Origin: Lunularia cruciata | Lineage: Eukaryota; Streptophyta; Marchantiopsida; Lunulariales; Lunulariaceae | Direction: 5' to 3' | Assembly (NCBI GenBank): GCA_948567375.1 | Contig: OX419760.1 | Span: 8,494,001 to 8,558,000 of the forward strand | DNA length: 64,000 nucleotides | In this document: piece by piece, positions 46,862 to 59,217 of the stretch | Layout: each line of letters begins with the position of its first letter | Numbering within the stretch: position 1 is the first letter of the stretch | Position numbers and translations under genes: made by a program | Notes under the pieces: model-generated | Database searches by the model: none | The model's input: only the letters and a program-made list of their open reading frames with translations | What the model was told of the DNA's origin: nothing

Positions 46862-47734
46862 CAAAAACAAAGTTCCACATATTGAAGATCCAAGTCCAAA
46901 CACTAAGTGCAAAGACACAAAGATGGAAAGCTTAGCCTTGAAATTTAGAGAAGATGTAGATAGGAAATTCACCAAGTCTTGTGACACATTAGTATTAGAG
47001 ATAGTAGATTACAAGAAGAGGATTGAAATTCTACTTAGGAAAGTTAGGGGCAAAGGTAGTTCTTTGCAATAGTTTTGTACCAAAGAAGATTTGCCTAATA
47101 AATTCTTTGTAGTAGTAATCTTTGGAGTAGGAGGAAAATTTCAGAACATAAGTAAGTAATAGATTTCCTTGGGTAAGAACTAGTAGCTTCCCCAAGACAC
47201 ATGTATAGTAATCAACGGTGCATAAATAAAAAATATAGGATAAGGCAAGATAATAAAATTTTCTATATATAATATAGAGGCATGCAAGTGAAATCTTGAT
47301 AGGTATTTGCACTACCTCAACCAGTAGGTTTATTTGATTCCAAATAAGAGATACTATTTAAGATTTTTGGCCGAATGTAAATACTCATTCAATCATATGA
47401 GGAAGAAGAAAGTGAAAGAGCCAAAAGGTCATTATCACTTTGCTTAATTTTGAGTATTGGTTGTTGTCATTCTTAAGTGTCTATGAGGAATCATCATAGT
47501 AGAGACCTAGATGCTAAGTGCATGTAATCACTAGTGTTTATAGCTAAATTGTGTGATCTCTAGTTGTTCCAAAGAAGCAAGGTCTTGACAAATCTTGGAA
47601 AGGAAATGTAGTGTTGACAATATTGCACAAAAGCAAAGACAAAGGATAGTCATTAATGCAAATAATGTCTGGGCAGAGTAGAACTTCTTGAGAATAACAT
47701 GATCTTTGGAGTAGGAATCTTTGTAGTGAAGTAG
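46862..47734. other. Unassigned stretch
   Basis: Coding-like charged sequence fades after about 47060. The rest is AT-rich with no recognised motif, up to the solo LTR at 47735. Confidence 0.4.
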
Positions 47735-48623
47735 TGTAATACCAATAGCTAGACATATGATCAAGAGGTGATATTTGGTTTGGCAACATCTGGAAGGATG
47801 TTATACATGATAGACTAAATAGATAAACATATCACCAAAGAGTACTTTTACTAATAGGGCAAAAACCAAAACTGACTTGAAAACCTTAGATCCAATAGCT
47901 AGACATATGATCAAGAGGTGAAATTTGGTTTGGTAACATCTAGAAGAATGTTACACATGATGGACTAAGTAGATAAAAAAGAGGTATCACCAAAAGGATA
48001 CTTTTACTAATAGGGCAAAAACCAAAACTGACTTGAAAACCTTAGATCCAATAGCTAGACATATGATCAAGAGGTGAAATTTGGTTTGGTAACATCTAGA
48101 AGGATGTTACACATGATGGACTAAGTAGATAAAAAAGAGGTATCACCAAAAGGGTACTTTTACTATTAGAGCATAAACCAAAATATGCATGAAATCTTTT
48201 GAGGCAATTTTGAGGGCCTAAACGGATGAATTAGGCCTTGAAAATGTGCAAATTTCCACCTAGGAAAAAAATGCTAGGCCTTCCCTCCCCCCTATTTGTC
48301 TTATCAAGAGCTTTCCAATGGTACCTCACCCATGCAATTTTGAGATTCCTACAAAAATATTCCCTAAAGATTCCCTCCAATCAACATTGGTTTGACCAAC
48401 CAGATAGGACCAGATCGACATGTCACCAATGCATGCATCTAATCTAAGGGTGGAGATCAATGACATATCACCAATCCATATATGTGATCCAAGGGTTATG
48501 CTTCCATTGAGTCTCCTTACTTTGCTATATAATAAAGTCGAGGTGCTCCTTTGGGGCATCGGAGTTTGAGTATGAACTTGTACTTTCTCTTTTGTGTTTC
48601 TCTACTGTCCTCTGAACATTACA
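47735..48623 (+). mobile_element. Family II solo LTR with internal triplication
   Basis: The unit runs from TGTAATACCAATAGC to CTGAACATTACA (889 bp). It is flanked by perfect 5-bp repeats AGTAG (47730-47734 and 48624-48628). It is longer than other family II LTRs because of a threefold tandem repeat at its 5' side. Confidence 0.9.
47742..48200 (+). repeat. Three tandem ~150-bp units inside the LTR
   Basis: CCAATAGCTAGACATATGA recurs at 47742, 47892 and 48048, each followed by the same segment through GGGCAAAAACC. Other family II LTRs in the window carry one copy. Confidence 0.9.
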
Positions 48624-48628
48624 AGTAG

Positions 48629-48917
48629 CCTCTTTGTAGTTGATTGGATGATCACTTTTAGATTATAATTAAAATTTATCCTCATGGAATGTGATCTCTT
48701 GTTCTCTATAGTGCACCTTGATGGTGTCATTAACCTCTTTTAGGAATGGTTCTTGCCCAAGAAGTTAAAACAAGTAAGAGTAAAAAACTATAATTTGTGA
48801 TGTTTCTCTCTAAATCTGGCCATTTCAAAACCATATCTTTGTTTGAACAACTATGCCACATTTTACTCAATACTGGAACACCTGAATACCACACTGCCAA
48901 TAATAACTCTGAAGTAA
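48629..48917. other. Unassigned spacer
   Basis: About 290 bp between the solo LTR and the chromovirus. No motif is recognised. Confidence 0.5.
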
Positions 48918-49317
48918 TGTAACAATATGGAGTTTAACGACAAAGTTAGTAGAGCTAACGAAGTTGCAAATAAGACAAATTAGCTTAGAATATTCCAAAA
49001 GTATGTAGGAAGCTTCTTGGGAAGCTTCTCGGCTAGCTTAGATTGCAATCCAAGTAGGTAGCTTCTAGAAGCTTCCAACTAGCTTAGATTGCATACCAAG
49101 TAAGTGGCTTCTAGAAGGAAGCTTCTTGAGAAACATCCCAATTAACTTGGCTTGGACTCCAAGAAAGCAGCTCAAGGAAGCTTCTCAAGAGCCTTATATG
49201 ACCCCTATAATTACAAGAGCCAAAGCTCATGCTAGGCATTCAGAGTTTTCCCTTATTCAAGTGTCCCAATGTGAGCTTCCATTCTCCTATTTCTCTCCTT
49301 GATCTCGATCTTTTACA
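48918..49317 (+). repeat. Family I 5' LTR
   Basis: It runs from TGTAACAATATGG to GATCTTTTACA (400 bp). It has a three-unit TTC/GAA/TTC array at 49063-49075 and a degenerate TATAATTA box near 49207. Confidence 0.93.
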
Positions 49318-49318
49318 T

Positions 49319-49329
49319 TGGTATCAGAG
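49319..49329 (+). promoter_or_regulatory. Primer-binding site (initiator Met tRNA)
   Basis: TGGTATCAGAG starts two bases after the LTR terminus. Confidence 0.88.
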
Positions 49330-49587
49330 TAGGAATGGGATGGATGGAATCAATGGACTACCCAATCCACTTCCACAAAACCATTGGGATTTTTGTGTCC
49401 ATGTAATACCCAAACATTGTTTCACACAATTCATCACCTCACGCTTGGACAAGATTTTCTGCATATGATCACCATATTTGAGGAACCCTTGGTTCTTCCG
49501 GTTGTAACTTATGGAGAACGGTGGACTTGTTGCTTCTATGTGTTAATAAATTAGATAGATTAGGGGTGGCATGATAGAGTAGCAACC

Positions 49588-50460
49588 ATGGCAGCAATAC
49601 CCAAGGTTATCATTGCTATGCAACAACAAATCACGCACCTTACTTGATTGTTGGATGAACAAGATCATTGACGATAAGAGCACGTAGAGAGGGTACCAGT
49701 TTAAGAAGGAGAAGATCAAATCCGATTCCCTAAACCCAAGGTATTTGAAGGCAAGAATCTCCTAGGTGCAGTGGAGAATTGTATGTTTGAATGTGAACAT
49801 TATTTTGAAACTACCAATCTTCAAGATAAGCAAAAATAGATCCTCTTGGCTTCTAGACAATTGGATGGAGTAGCAAAGCTATGGTGGAGATTCCAAGTGA
49901 AGCAATCTGAACAACAAATTGTTGTACTAATCTTGACGTGGGCATAATTCAAGAGTGCAGTAATTAGTTGATTCTAAGCTATAAATGCCATACAAGTTGC
50001 ACGAGATAGGTTGAGAGAGTTGAAACAAATTGACTCTGTAAGAAGTTACATCACGCAATTCTAGAACACCATCATACAAATTCCAGATATACTGGAAGGT
50101 GAAGCTATGGATTGATTTGTGAGGGGTTTGAAGTCAAGAACCAAATTAGAGGTAACCATGCAAGAGCCATAACACTAGGAGGAAGCCATGCAGTTGGCCG
50201 AAAGTTTTGATTCCTTGGTTGTATCAACTTGGTCTTGACCTCAACTTCCATAGAACCTATCGATACACTACACACGGGTGGAGGTGCCAGAACCAATGGA
50301 GATTGATGCCATTCAACGGAGACCACTTGGCACTATAGATAGAGAAAAATTGTGACAAAATGGTGGTTGTTTTTATTGTCACCAATTAGGACATTGCATT
50401 GTTGAATATCCACTCAAGAATGGGGGACTTGGACAAGTCGCCTAGATGGAGTGTGTGGAG
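49588..50460 (+). pseudogene. Family I gag with damaged zinc knuckle
   Basis: The ATG at 49588 gives MAAIPKVIIAMQQQ. The gag domain carries FPKPKVFEGKNLLGAVEN and KLWWRFQV motifs, with stops from about 49650 onward. The zinc knuckle at 50368-50409 reads CFYCHQLGHCIVEY, so the last Cys of CX2CX4HX4C is Tyr. Confidence 0.78.
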
Positions 50461-50519
50461 CAAAATGATCAAGAAAATGAGGAATGCCAATAGGAGATTT
50501 TGAGCCACCTACTAGGAGC

Positions 50520-51745
50520 TTGATTAGGTTCAATGGGATTGAAGGCTCGACCTATGCAAGTTTGTTTTACTTGCAAGGTATGATATCTAATTGGGGTTGT
50601 AGGATTTTGGTTGATTCTGGAAGTTCAAAGAATTGCATGTCTATGTAAGTAGCAAAGGAAGTGGGTATTCCTATCAAACCATTAATTGGAAGTAGATTGA
50701 TGATGGTGGATGATAGAAAGGGTTCTACATTTTGTACCTTATATCCTATTACCTTCAAGATTGGGAAGAAGTATTTGGAGTGTATGAGGTTTGTAGTGGC
50801 ACCTCTACACTACAATGTCATTCTAGGACTACCTTGGCTTGAACGTCATAAGGTTTAATTTGATTGGACTCGACAAAAAATTCAAGTACAACACTAAGGT
50901 AGGAATTTCTGATTAGGTTGTATGGCACCTCTGAGTAAGACACCTAAAAATAGTCAATCCCAAAATGAGAAATTTGTTGAGAAGGTAGCCAAAGAGCAAG
51001 CCGTGAAGAGAGATGAGTCCCAAGATGGGAAGTTTGCCAAGAAGGCAACCATTGAGCAAAGCTTTGAAGTGAGATGAGTCCCTAGATGGGAAGTTTGTTA
51101 GTGAAGTAGCCATAGAGCAAGTTTTGGAGGAAGATAAGTCTATTTTGTGATGTGGATCAAGCCGATTGCATAAGGACAATCTGAGGAGGGCCAAGAGCCT
51201 CATAAAGCAATGGTTGATCAAATAGTTCAAGAGTTTGCGGATGTGTCTTTGGATGATCTGCCAAAGGGATTACACTCTAATTGTGGTATGCCCTTCAAGA
51301 TTGAGTTATTGCCAAGGAGTACTCTAGTGAGTAGACCAATCTATCGGCTCTCACCAAAGGAATTAGAGGAATTGCAAACAACACTTACAGAGTTGTTGGA
51401 GGAGGACTTCATACAACATAGTACTTCTCCTTGGGAGCACTGGTACTATTCATTCCGAAGAAGGATGGAGGACTTTGTTTTTGTATTGATTACCGTGGGA
51501 TCAATAAGCAAACAATGAAGAATGCATATCCCTTCCCTCGAATCGATGACTTGCTCGATCAATTGAGTGGAGCATGATACTTCTCCAAGTAAGACTTTTG
51601 TAGTGGCTATTGGAAAATCCCCATTGATAGGAAGGATGTGCAAAAGACTACCTTTTGCATAAGGTATGGGCATTTTGAGTGGAGAATTCTACCCTTTGGG
51701 CTCACTAATGCTCCAATAGTTTTCATGGATCAGATGTATTAGGTG
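50520..51745 (+). pseudogene. Family I protease and RT N-part
   Basis: The protease active site reads ILVDSGSSKNCMS near 50605 with an intact DSG. The stretch 50661-50858 is open and ends in LGLPWLERHKV. Linker repeats related to those at 34245 follow at about 50960-51140. RT begins in the open frame 51210-51518 (MPFKIELLPRSTLVSRPIYRLSPKELEELQ), after which stops and a frameshift interrupt it. Confidence 0.78.
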
Positions 51746-52560
51746 TTGGATGGACTATTGGATCAATACATAGTGGTGTTCTTGGATGATATCTTAATCT
51801 ATAGCAAGATAGAGGTAGAACATGTGAATCACGTGCAAGAAGTCCTAAGACAACTACAACAATGGAAATTTTATTGCAAGATGTCAAAGTGTGCCTTTTG
51901 GCAAAAGGAAGTTACCTTCTTGGATCACAAAATCTCATTGGAGGAGATCAAGATGGAAGAGGAGAAAATCAAGGCCATTACTGATTGGCCTACTCCAAAG
52001 GATGCTATAGAAGTATGGGCATTTAATGGATTGGCTAGTTTTTACCAATGGTTCATCCACTATTATGCTCATGTGGTTGCACCATTGACTGACCTCTTGG
52101 GGAAGAACTTGAGCTTTTAATGGACCACCAAGCACAAAAAATCATTCCAAAAGTTGAAACATATGGTGTCTTCAAGACCCATTCTTCAATTGTATGATCC
52201 TCAACTACCTTGTATGGTTGATTTTGATGCTTCTAACTTTGCTAATGGAGCGCTGTTGCGAGAGGAATTCCTACATGGACTACATCCCATTGCCTTTGTG
52301 TCTTGCCAACTAAATACAACTGAAAGAAATTACTCTGCTCAAGATTAGGAACAACTTGCAATGGTATATGCCACCACGGTATGGAGGCATTACCTCTTGG
52401 AGAAATGATTGATCATGCAAATTGATCACAAACCATCATTGTAGACCTTACACTTGGAATACATGAAGAATCGACATCATCAATGTGGGGAGCAATTCCG
52501 ATTTTTTGACATCAAACTTGAGTACAAACTAGGTTGGTTCCATGTCATCCTTGATGCCAT
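51743..52560 (+). pseudogene. Family I RT C-part and RNase H
   Basis: The frame 51743-52120 contains the RT active site VVFLDDILIYSK and the thumb/connection segment up to LTDLLGKN. RNase H follows with MVDFDASNFANGALLREE and AFVSCQLNTTERNYSAQD. A TAA in place of the next codon and further stops end the open stretches. Confidence 0.8.
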
Positions 52561-52599
52561 ATCATGATGACTTAATTTGAAGTCTCTTCCTCTCATCAA

Positions 52600-53830
52600 T
52601 TACGATGGTGTCAATTGACTTCAAGGTCCAAAATGAGTTTTGGTCAGCTCTACAAGAAGATCCTTTCTTCTAGATGGTACATGGTCATCTTACAACATAC
52701 AACAAGGAGTACAACATCTTCTCCTTCAAGGAAGGCCTTCTATTCCATGAGGATTTGATCTATGTTTGAGCCAAAGGTGATCTCCAACTTGTGCACCTTC
52801 AAGAAGCCCATGATTTACCAATTACTAATCACATGGGTGTGGATAAGACCTTGGATACCCTCCAGTGCCAATGGTGGTGGCCCAACCTGGCATGAGATGT
52901 ATGGGAGTTTGTCCAATCTTGTGAGAGTTGCCAATGCAACAAGGCCAGTAACCAGAAATTGAGTGGACTCCTTCAACCACTCCCCATTCCATCCACTCAT
53001 TGGGAACATGTGAGTTTAGATCTCATCACCTCCTTACCCAAGACAAACCAAGGTCAAATAACAATTGTGGTGTTTGTGGATAAGCTTAGTAAGAAAATCC
53101 ATTTGGCACCAATGGTTGATATTGTGGATGCTCCAACCTTGCACAAATCTACTTTGACAATGTATTCAAGCATCATGGGATGCCATGTGTACTCATCTTC
53201 AACCATGATCCTTGCTTCACTAGAAAGTTTTGGCAAGCACTCTTCTAGATACTTGACACCAAGCTTGCTTTGTCCATGGTCTATCATCTTCAAACTGATG
53301 GACAAAATGAATGTGAAAATTACACCTTGTAAAATATGCTTTATGTCTTTGTCAACATTCACCATACCAATTGGAGATGAATGTCTTGTAGTTGTGGAGT
53401 TTGCATTCAATAATTCTAAATAGACAAGCATCAGATTCTCTCCTTTCTTTCTCAATTTTGGCCAAGACTCATATGTTCCAAATGCCTTTTTGCTCCTTCT
53501 CCATCTCATGTCCCTCATAATTCCACCTTCTTGACAACCATCTCCCAATCTCTCCAACAAGCCAAATCTCATCTCTTTGTTGCTCAAAATTGGCAAAAAC
53601 AATATGTGGATCACCATCATCCTGATCTCAGCTTTCAAATTGGTGATAAGGTCATGTTCTCATTCAATAACCTCCTTCTCCCACTTGATACCCAAGTTTT
53701 TAAACTTGCCCCTAATTGGATAGGACCCTTTGATATTGCCCAAATTTTCTTTTTTGTTGCTTATTGACTTGCCTTGCCTTGTCATTTATGCATCCATCTT
53801 GTCTTTCATATTTCTAAGTTGAAACCTTTT
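52600..53830 (+). pseudogene. Family I integrase
   Basis: The zinc-binding region is frameshifted but recognisable (HDLPITNHMGVDK, then CESCQCNKAS, about 52800-52965). The core opens at 52959-53423 with DLITSLPKTNQGQITIVVFVDK. The segment of the second Asp is degraded. Near 53300 the catalytic Glu context reads GQNECEN, with Glu kept, unlike the copy at 37350. The C-terminal part 53531-53767 reads VGDKVMF-like and [13 protein letters not shown]. Confidence 0.76.
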
Positions 53831-53889
53831 GTTCTTAACCTACTTTTTCCTCTTGAATCCAACCTCCTCTTTCTCCTTTCCCTATCAAT

Positions 53890-54055
53890 GATCATGACGA
53901 GTACAAAGTTGATTGTATCCTTGCACGTCGCCACATTCAATGAGGCCGCCAACAACATACAAAATACAAGGTCCTTTGGAAAGGGTATCCCCTTCATGAT
54001 GCCACATGTGAACCTCTTTCTCATCTCCAGAATGCAAGACTGGCCATCTAGGAGT
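53890..54055 (+). pseudogene. Chromodomain of family I pol
   Basis: The frame reads HDEYKVDCILARRHIQ, a stop, then KYKVLWKGYPLHDATCEPLSHLQ. The three core aromatic positions of the fold are largely present. Chromodomains of this group are known to guide integration into heterochromatin. Confidence 0.8.
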
Positions 54056-54105
54056 TTGAAGCTTCATTAGCGACGAGGATGTCACCAACTAGCAGTAGGG
54101 GAATA

Positions 54106-54529
54106 TGTAACAACATGGAGTTTAATGACGACATTAGTAGAACTAACAAAGTGGCAATAAGACAAATTACCCATGAATATTCCAAAAGTATCTAGGAAGC
54201 TTCTTGAGAAGCTTCCCAAATAGCTTAGCTTGCACCCCAAGTAGGTAGCCTCTAGAAGGAAGCTTCTAGAAGCTTCCAACTAGCTTAGCTTGCATACCAA
54301 GTAAGTGCTATTAGAAGGAAGCTTCTTGAGAAGCTTCCCAATTTACTTGGCTTGCACTCCAAGAAAGCGGCTCAAGGAAGCTTTTTGAGAAGCTTCTCAA
54401 GAGCCTTGTATGATCCCTATAAATACAACAGCCAAAGCTCATGCTAGGCATTCAGAGTTTTCCCTCATTCAAGTGTCCCAATGTGAGCTTCCATTCTCCT
54501 ATTTCTTTCCTTTGTCTCGGTCTTTTACA
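54106..54529 (+). repeat. Family I 3' LTR
   Basis: It runs from TGTAACAACATGG to GTCTTTTACA (424 bp), preceded by the purine tract at 54091-54105. It has a four-unit GAA/TTC array at 54259-54276 and TATAAATA at 54418-54425. Confidence 0.93.
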
Positions 54530-54534
54530 AGTAA

Positions 54535-55950
54535 GCTATATGTTTAATTCACTACAAAATGCCTTAGCTGTTCATGAGCATGATGTACCAACTATGATGT
54601 TTTAGGAGGAAGGGGTAATACCCATACTGTACTATTTTTTCATACACAAGGAAGATGTTTGCACTTTAATCTAAACCGCTTGGCTTTTTGAAGAACACAA
54701 TCTCTCTCCTTGTCACTAATTATGCCATACATAATACTAGTACAAAGATAGTCCATCACCAAGACATCATCATTATATCTCACTAACCTATATTAATATC
54801 TCCACTCTTTGGATATGAGACCTCAACAACTCCTCTTGGCTTTACCAATAAATATACTACTAAAGCCCCAATTGATAGACATGAAAGGTAGATGTTTTCC
54901 AACCTAATACCATCTCCCCATCCATCTCACTATGTCAATGTTCTCCTATCTAATCATGCTAGTTGGTACATGGTTTCTACTCAACTCATCTGCATCAAGT
55001 TTCACCACTCCAAGTTTGTGGACAACTATGACATCATACTCATGTAAATCAAAGCCCATCATGCAAGCTTCATTAAAGCTTGTTTGACTTCATCAACCAC
55101 TTCAATAGTTGATGATCAATGATGAGAGTGAAGGGGTTTCCCAACAAGTACTATTAGAAATGTGCTATTGCACATATTGTAGATTTTCCAATCCAAAGAA
55201 TGCTTGCTCTTTACTCAAATTGGTAGGTCAGGTGATACATACAATAACATCCAACTTTGTCAACTAAACACCAAGTCTACTAGGATGGATATTGGGACTC
55301 AAATAATCAATCTACTCTTGGAAGAATTTTCACTTTAGAGAATGTAATTTGAGTCCATGAGATCTCAATCTCCCAAACACCCCAACAAGTATCTTTCAAG
55401 GAAGATAGCACTATAGACCAAAATTTCATCAATATAGCATTGAGTAAAATTCAATCTTTCTAGGATCCTATTCATGACTCTCTAGAACTCAACTAGAGTG
55501 TATTTTAACCAAGATGATAAAAACCACCATTGATACAATATATCATTTTCATGAAGATCAATCATCCAAAATGTTATCTTGACCTTGTCTTCTTCCCTAA
55601 TTGGCAACTAATGGTAACTTGCTTGAAGATCCAAAAGACTAAAGACCTTTGCATGCCCAATTGCATCAAAGATTTTCTCCAATATCATACCAATCAACCC
55701 TAGTTTGTCCAATGATAGAGAATAATCTCCACATATCTACCTATTTATGTAGTTTCTTGCATATCCGGCTTGGCTTGCATCATTATGGCTAAACATACCC
55801 TCCATGTGAGATCTCTAACAAAATAGCTTCAAATAGGTTTTTATTCTTGCTTTGAATCAAGATCCTCTCCATATCACTATATCTACAAGGATGCCAAAAG
55901 ATTGGTGTATCACTAGTTAACCTAATTCAACTACCATATCCCTTTAGAGT
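54535..55950 (-). pseudogene. Family III RT-RNase H, heavily decayed
   Basis: On the minus strand, from 55950 downward, the lead-in to RT, a segment corresponding to LHENDILYQWWFLSSW near 55545, a GLGV motif near 55280, and an RNase H segment FTLIIDHQ-LKWLMKSNK near 55080-55140 can be followed with many stops. It closely matches the family III fragment at 25060-25740. The 5' end is truncated at 55950, where the next repeat starts. Confidence 0.6.
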
Positions 55951-55960
55951 GTTGTGCATA

Positions 55961-56590
55961 TATACATTACTACACAACATACCTTGTTGTCAACATCACA
56001 CATTATAAAAGCATAACTCACACATAAGTCATACATGGACTCTCAAGTGCCAAAATAATCAGTTTGTTCACAACTTGAATCATACTCAATGAGATCAGTA
56101 CTTGATCTATACTCAAAAATCTACCAACAACTAGGCATTGATTACAATCAAGCCACACTCACTCTAGCTAAGATACTCCAGGTGATGCTTGTCAAATTTT
56201 TATCCACTCTAGCTAGGAACTTGAAGGCTCAACATCAAAGAAGTGAGCTCTTTGGAGCTGCACATTGGAGCTGCACACTATACATTACTACACAACATAC
56301 CTTGCTGTCAACATCACACATTATAAAATCACAACTCACACGTAAGTCATACATGGACTCTCAAGTGCTTCAATAAGCAATTTGTTCACAACTTGAATCA
56401 TACTCAATGAGATCAGTACTTGATCTCTACTCAAAAATCTACCAACAACGAGGCATTGATTACAATCAAGCCACACTCACTCTAGCTAAGAGACTCTAGG
56501 TGATGCTTGCCAACTTTCTATCCACTCTAGCTAGGAACTTGAAGGCTCAACATCAAAGAAGTGAGCTCTTTGGAGCTGCACTTCCAAAAT
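55961..56590. repeat. Tandem duplication of a ~318-bp unit
   Basis: TATACATTACTACACAACATA recurs at 55961 and 56279, and the copies match through TTGGAGCTGCAC. A third, partial copy lies near 56825-56935, and diverged relatives lie at 45.58-45.87 kb. Confidence 0.88.
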
Positions 56591-56936
56591 ATACCTTTGA
56601 TTTTGACTTGGATATCCAACTCTTATAGTCTTGATGATAGCACACCTGATGGTGCAAACGGTGAAGTCATGGTAGGCCCCACTATGTAGTCAGTACCACA
56701 AATAGGAAATCTGATCATCAATAAGTAGTCTATTAGTAACTGCCAAAGTACTCTTGACTACCAATGTTACTTCTCCAGAGTCTGAGTAATCTGGGTGCAA
56801 TGCTACATATGATGTGATAACTATCATGCATATATACATTGCTACACAACATACATCATTGTAAACATCACACACTTTAGAAGCACAACTCATATATAAG
56901 TAATACATGGACTCTCAAGTGCAACAATTGCCTCCC

Positions 56937-58011
56937 TAGTTGGTGGTTAGTTCCTTCTAACTCCAGATGGCTATCTACTCTAAGTTTATGGTAAACCTTA
57001 TGGGGGCAAAAAAATCAAGAGGCCATGTGCTATCAAGCTCCATCATTAGTCGCCTATATGTAATCTATACCATATAAAGGATGAACTAGCTATAGGTCAA
57101 TTACATCTATGACATTACCATTGTCCTTGAGGAGCCACCATGAAGAGAGGAGTCAAACATGCCACATGCCATATGCCATCCTCTCAAATAACTATCACAA
57201 CACTAACATAGTAGTAGCTCCACCAAAAGAGCCGCATAACATGCACCACAAGCCTGCCTGTACAAGTGCCAAGCTTGGATCCATAGTACCATCAACATTT
57301 GGGAGGTGGCATGGCACATAATTGCACATATGATCCTCCCAAACAACACAACAATGCCTTTTCAAAACAAAGATGTTAGATGGCAAAACCTCATGCACTC
57401 TCAAGATAGTGCGGCATGTAGAAACATCAAGTGTCATTGGTGTTGTCTACTATAGATATACATAGTTGCCTGGATGAAATCAATGGATTGAGGGTCTATA
57501 ACCTCCTCCTTGAATGGTAGCATAACATAAGGTATTATTAGGTTGAGAAATTGCCTAGTTCTCAAAGGTCATGGGCATCACTCTTTGAAAGATCTCTGCC
57601 CATTGAGAACATGCACTCATCCATACATCTAGATCATCCAAGTCCAACACTATAGTAGCATCTTAACAAATGGTTGTAGGTAAATTTGGATCTCATCCAT
57701 AGAGTAGAAAGTAAGGAGACAAGGATGCTAAGGAGTCTTGCCGGCTAAACCAATAGCCCATGGCCAACCAAGGTAACTAGAGATCCCAATCTTCAGAGTG
57801 GGCTCTTTGCAAACCATACTTCTACAATCTACTCTTCACTATCTAAACCACTCTCTCTACTAAGCCATTTGCCTCAAAGGTGATCTTGGAAGGTAGTATG
57901 ATGATCAATCAAAGCCTTGTCACACAAGAATTGAGGCTCTCCCAAGAACTCTTTATCCTCATTAGTCAAAACCTCAATTGGTGCACAAAAATGAATGAGA
58001 ACTTGATCAAG
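56937..58011 (-). pseudogene. Family III integrase with PHD-finger-like tail
   Basis: From 58011 downward on the minus strand the frames read APIEVLTNEDKEFLGEPQFL, with an Asp-type catalytic position replaced by Glu-Asp. Next come segments matching a plant Ty3 integrase core (KYGLQRAHSEDWD, then LPWLAMGYRF, then SPYFLLYG), with frameshifts. Farther on, the frame 57195-57437 ends CMLCGSFGGATTML. After a shift it continues CDSYLRGWHMAC, which together resemble a PHD finger (CX2C ... CDxC/Y-RGWHxxC). The 5' part of the element is cut by the family II LTR at 58012. Confidence 0.6.
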
Positions 58012-58600
58012 TGTAATGCAAGTAGTTAGACATATTATCTAGAGATGAAAATTGGCTTGGTACTATCTAGAAGGATGTTGTGTACAATGGCCTATGAAGA
58101 TCAAATAAAAGTGTCACCAAATGAGTATTTCTACTAATAAGGCAAAAGCCAAAAATAGCTTGAAAACTTTAGAGCCAATTTTGGGGGCCTAAATAGATGA
58201 ATTAGGCCTTGAAAATGAAAAGATTCCTCTCCCTTAGGATTGCTAATTCTTGCCTTCTCCCTCCTATGATTTGTCTTATTGAGAGCTTTCCAATTGTACT
58301 TCCCTTATGTGATTTTGAGCTCCCTACAAGAAGATTCCCAAAAGATTTCCTTTGGTCAAACCTATTTGACCAACTAGATAGGATAGGGATTGACATGTCA
58401 CCCATCCAAACAACTAATCCAAGGATGAAGCTCATTAATAGGTCACCAATCCATGTATCTGATCCAAGGGTTGAGCTTCCTTTGAGGAGATCCTCTTTGC
58501 TATATAATAAAGAAAAGGTGCTCCTTTGGAGCATTAGATTATTGAGTGTGAAACTTGCATTTTCTTTCTTGGAGAGTTCTCTTGTCATTGGAGTTTTAAA
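58012..58600 (+). repeat. Family II 5' LTR
   Basis: It starts TGTAATGCAAG and ends around 58600 in GAGTTTTAAA, a decayed GGAACATTACA. It aligns along its length with 20271-20883. The primer site that follows (ATAACATCATAGTAGG) is too mutated to name on its own. Confidence 0.8.
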
Positions 58601-59217
58601 ATAACATCATAGTAGGTGTTTTAATCCAAGAGAGTGGATAACCCCTCTTGGAAGAACACAAGTTACTGAAATTGAAATTGAGTAATTTGAGGGGAGAAAA
58701 CATAGTGCAATTGCTAGACTTGGGAAGTGTTTTAGAGAGCGGATGGGATAGAGGCACCAAGAGGACAATTTCTTATACCTAACTTTCCATTCTTGAATCC
58801 ATTCCACATCAAGATTATGTATATCCAACGTGAGAAAATGAGAGTATCTCTTGTTTATCACTTTGGAGCAAAATTCATGGACAAAGTGATGAATTTACCA
58901 AACCTGGTGATTCTACCAATGGTGGTATATGATAGAGAGTGGGATTTGAAAATCTACATTCTGTTATGATGTTATGGATTTGAATGTACCAAATCCACAT
59001 CCTTTCAACACACAAGTAGAATCCGTTATGTAGTTAGACCAAAAGTGATGTTTTGGGATTTTGTACTCCGCAATTTTGGTGAGGAATATTATCAATGAGT
59101 GATAGCTTCTAAGGTCCTAACGGTAGTCCCCATAGTTCATGCTCCCTCCCAAGTGATCATTCTAACCCTCTATTGAAGTAAGAGGTAGCAATTGAACATT
59201 GATCATGTGTAGGAATC

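Larger units (their letters stand above)
48918..54529 (+). mobile_element. Complete family I Ty3 chromovirus
   Basis: Two LTRs (48918-49317 and 54106-54529), a primer site, gag, protease, RT, RNase H, integrase, chromodomain and polypurine tract occupy 5612 bp. The element is flanked by perfect AGTAA repeats (48913-48917 and 54530-54534). The LTRs differ at many positions (by eye roughly 10%) and by a few indels, so the insertion is old. Its size and layout make it the reference copy for family I in this window. All reading frames are broken. Confidence 0.94.

Noticed and set aside
57109-57321. 70-codon plus frame as a gene
   Set aside because: It is the opposite strand of the family III PHD-like region.
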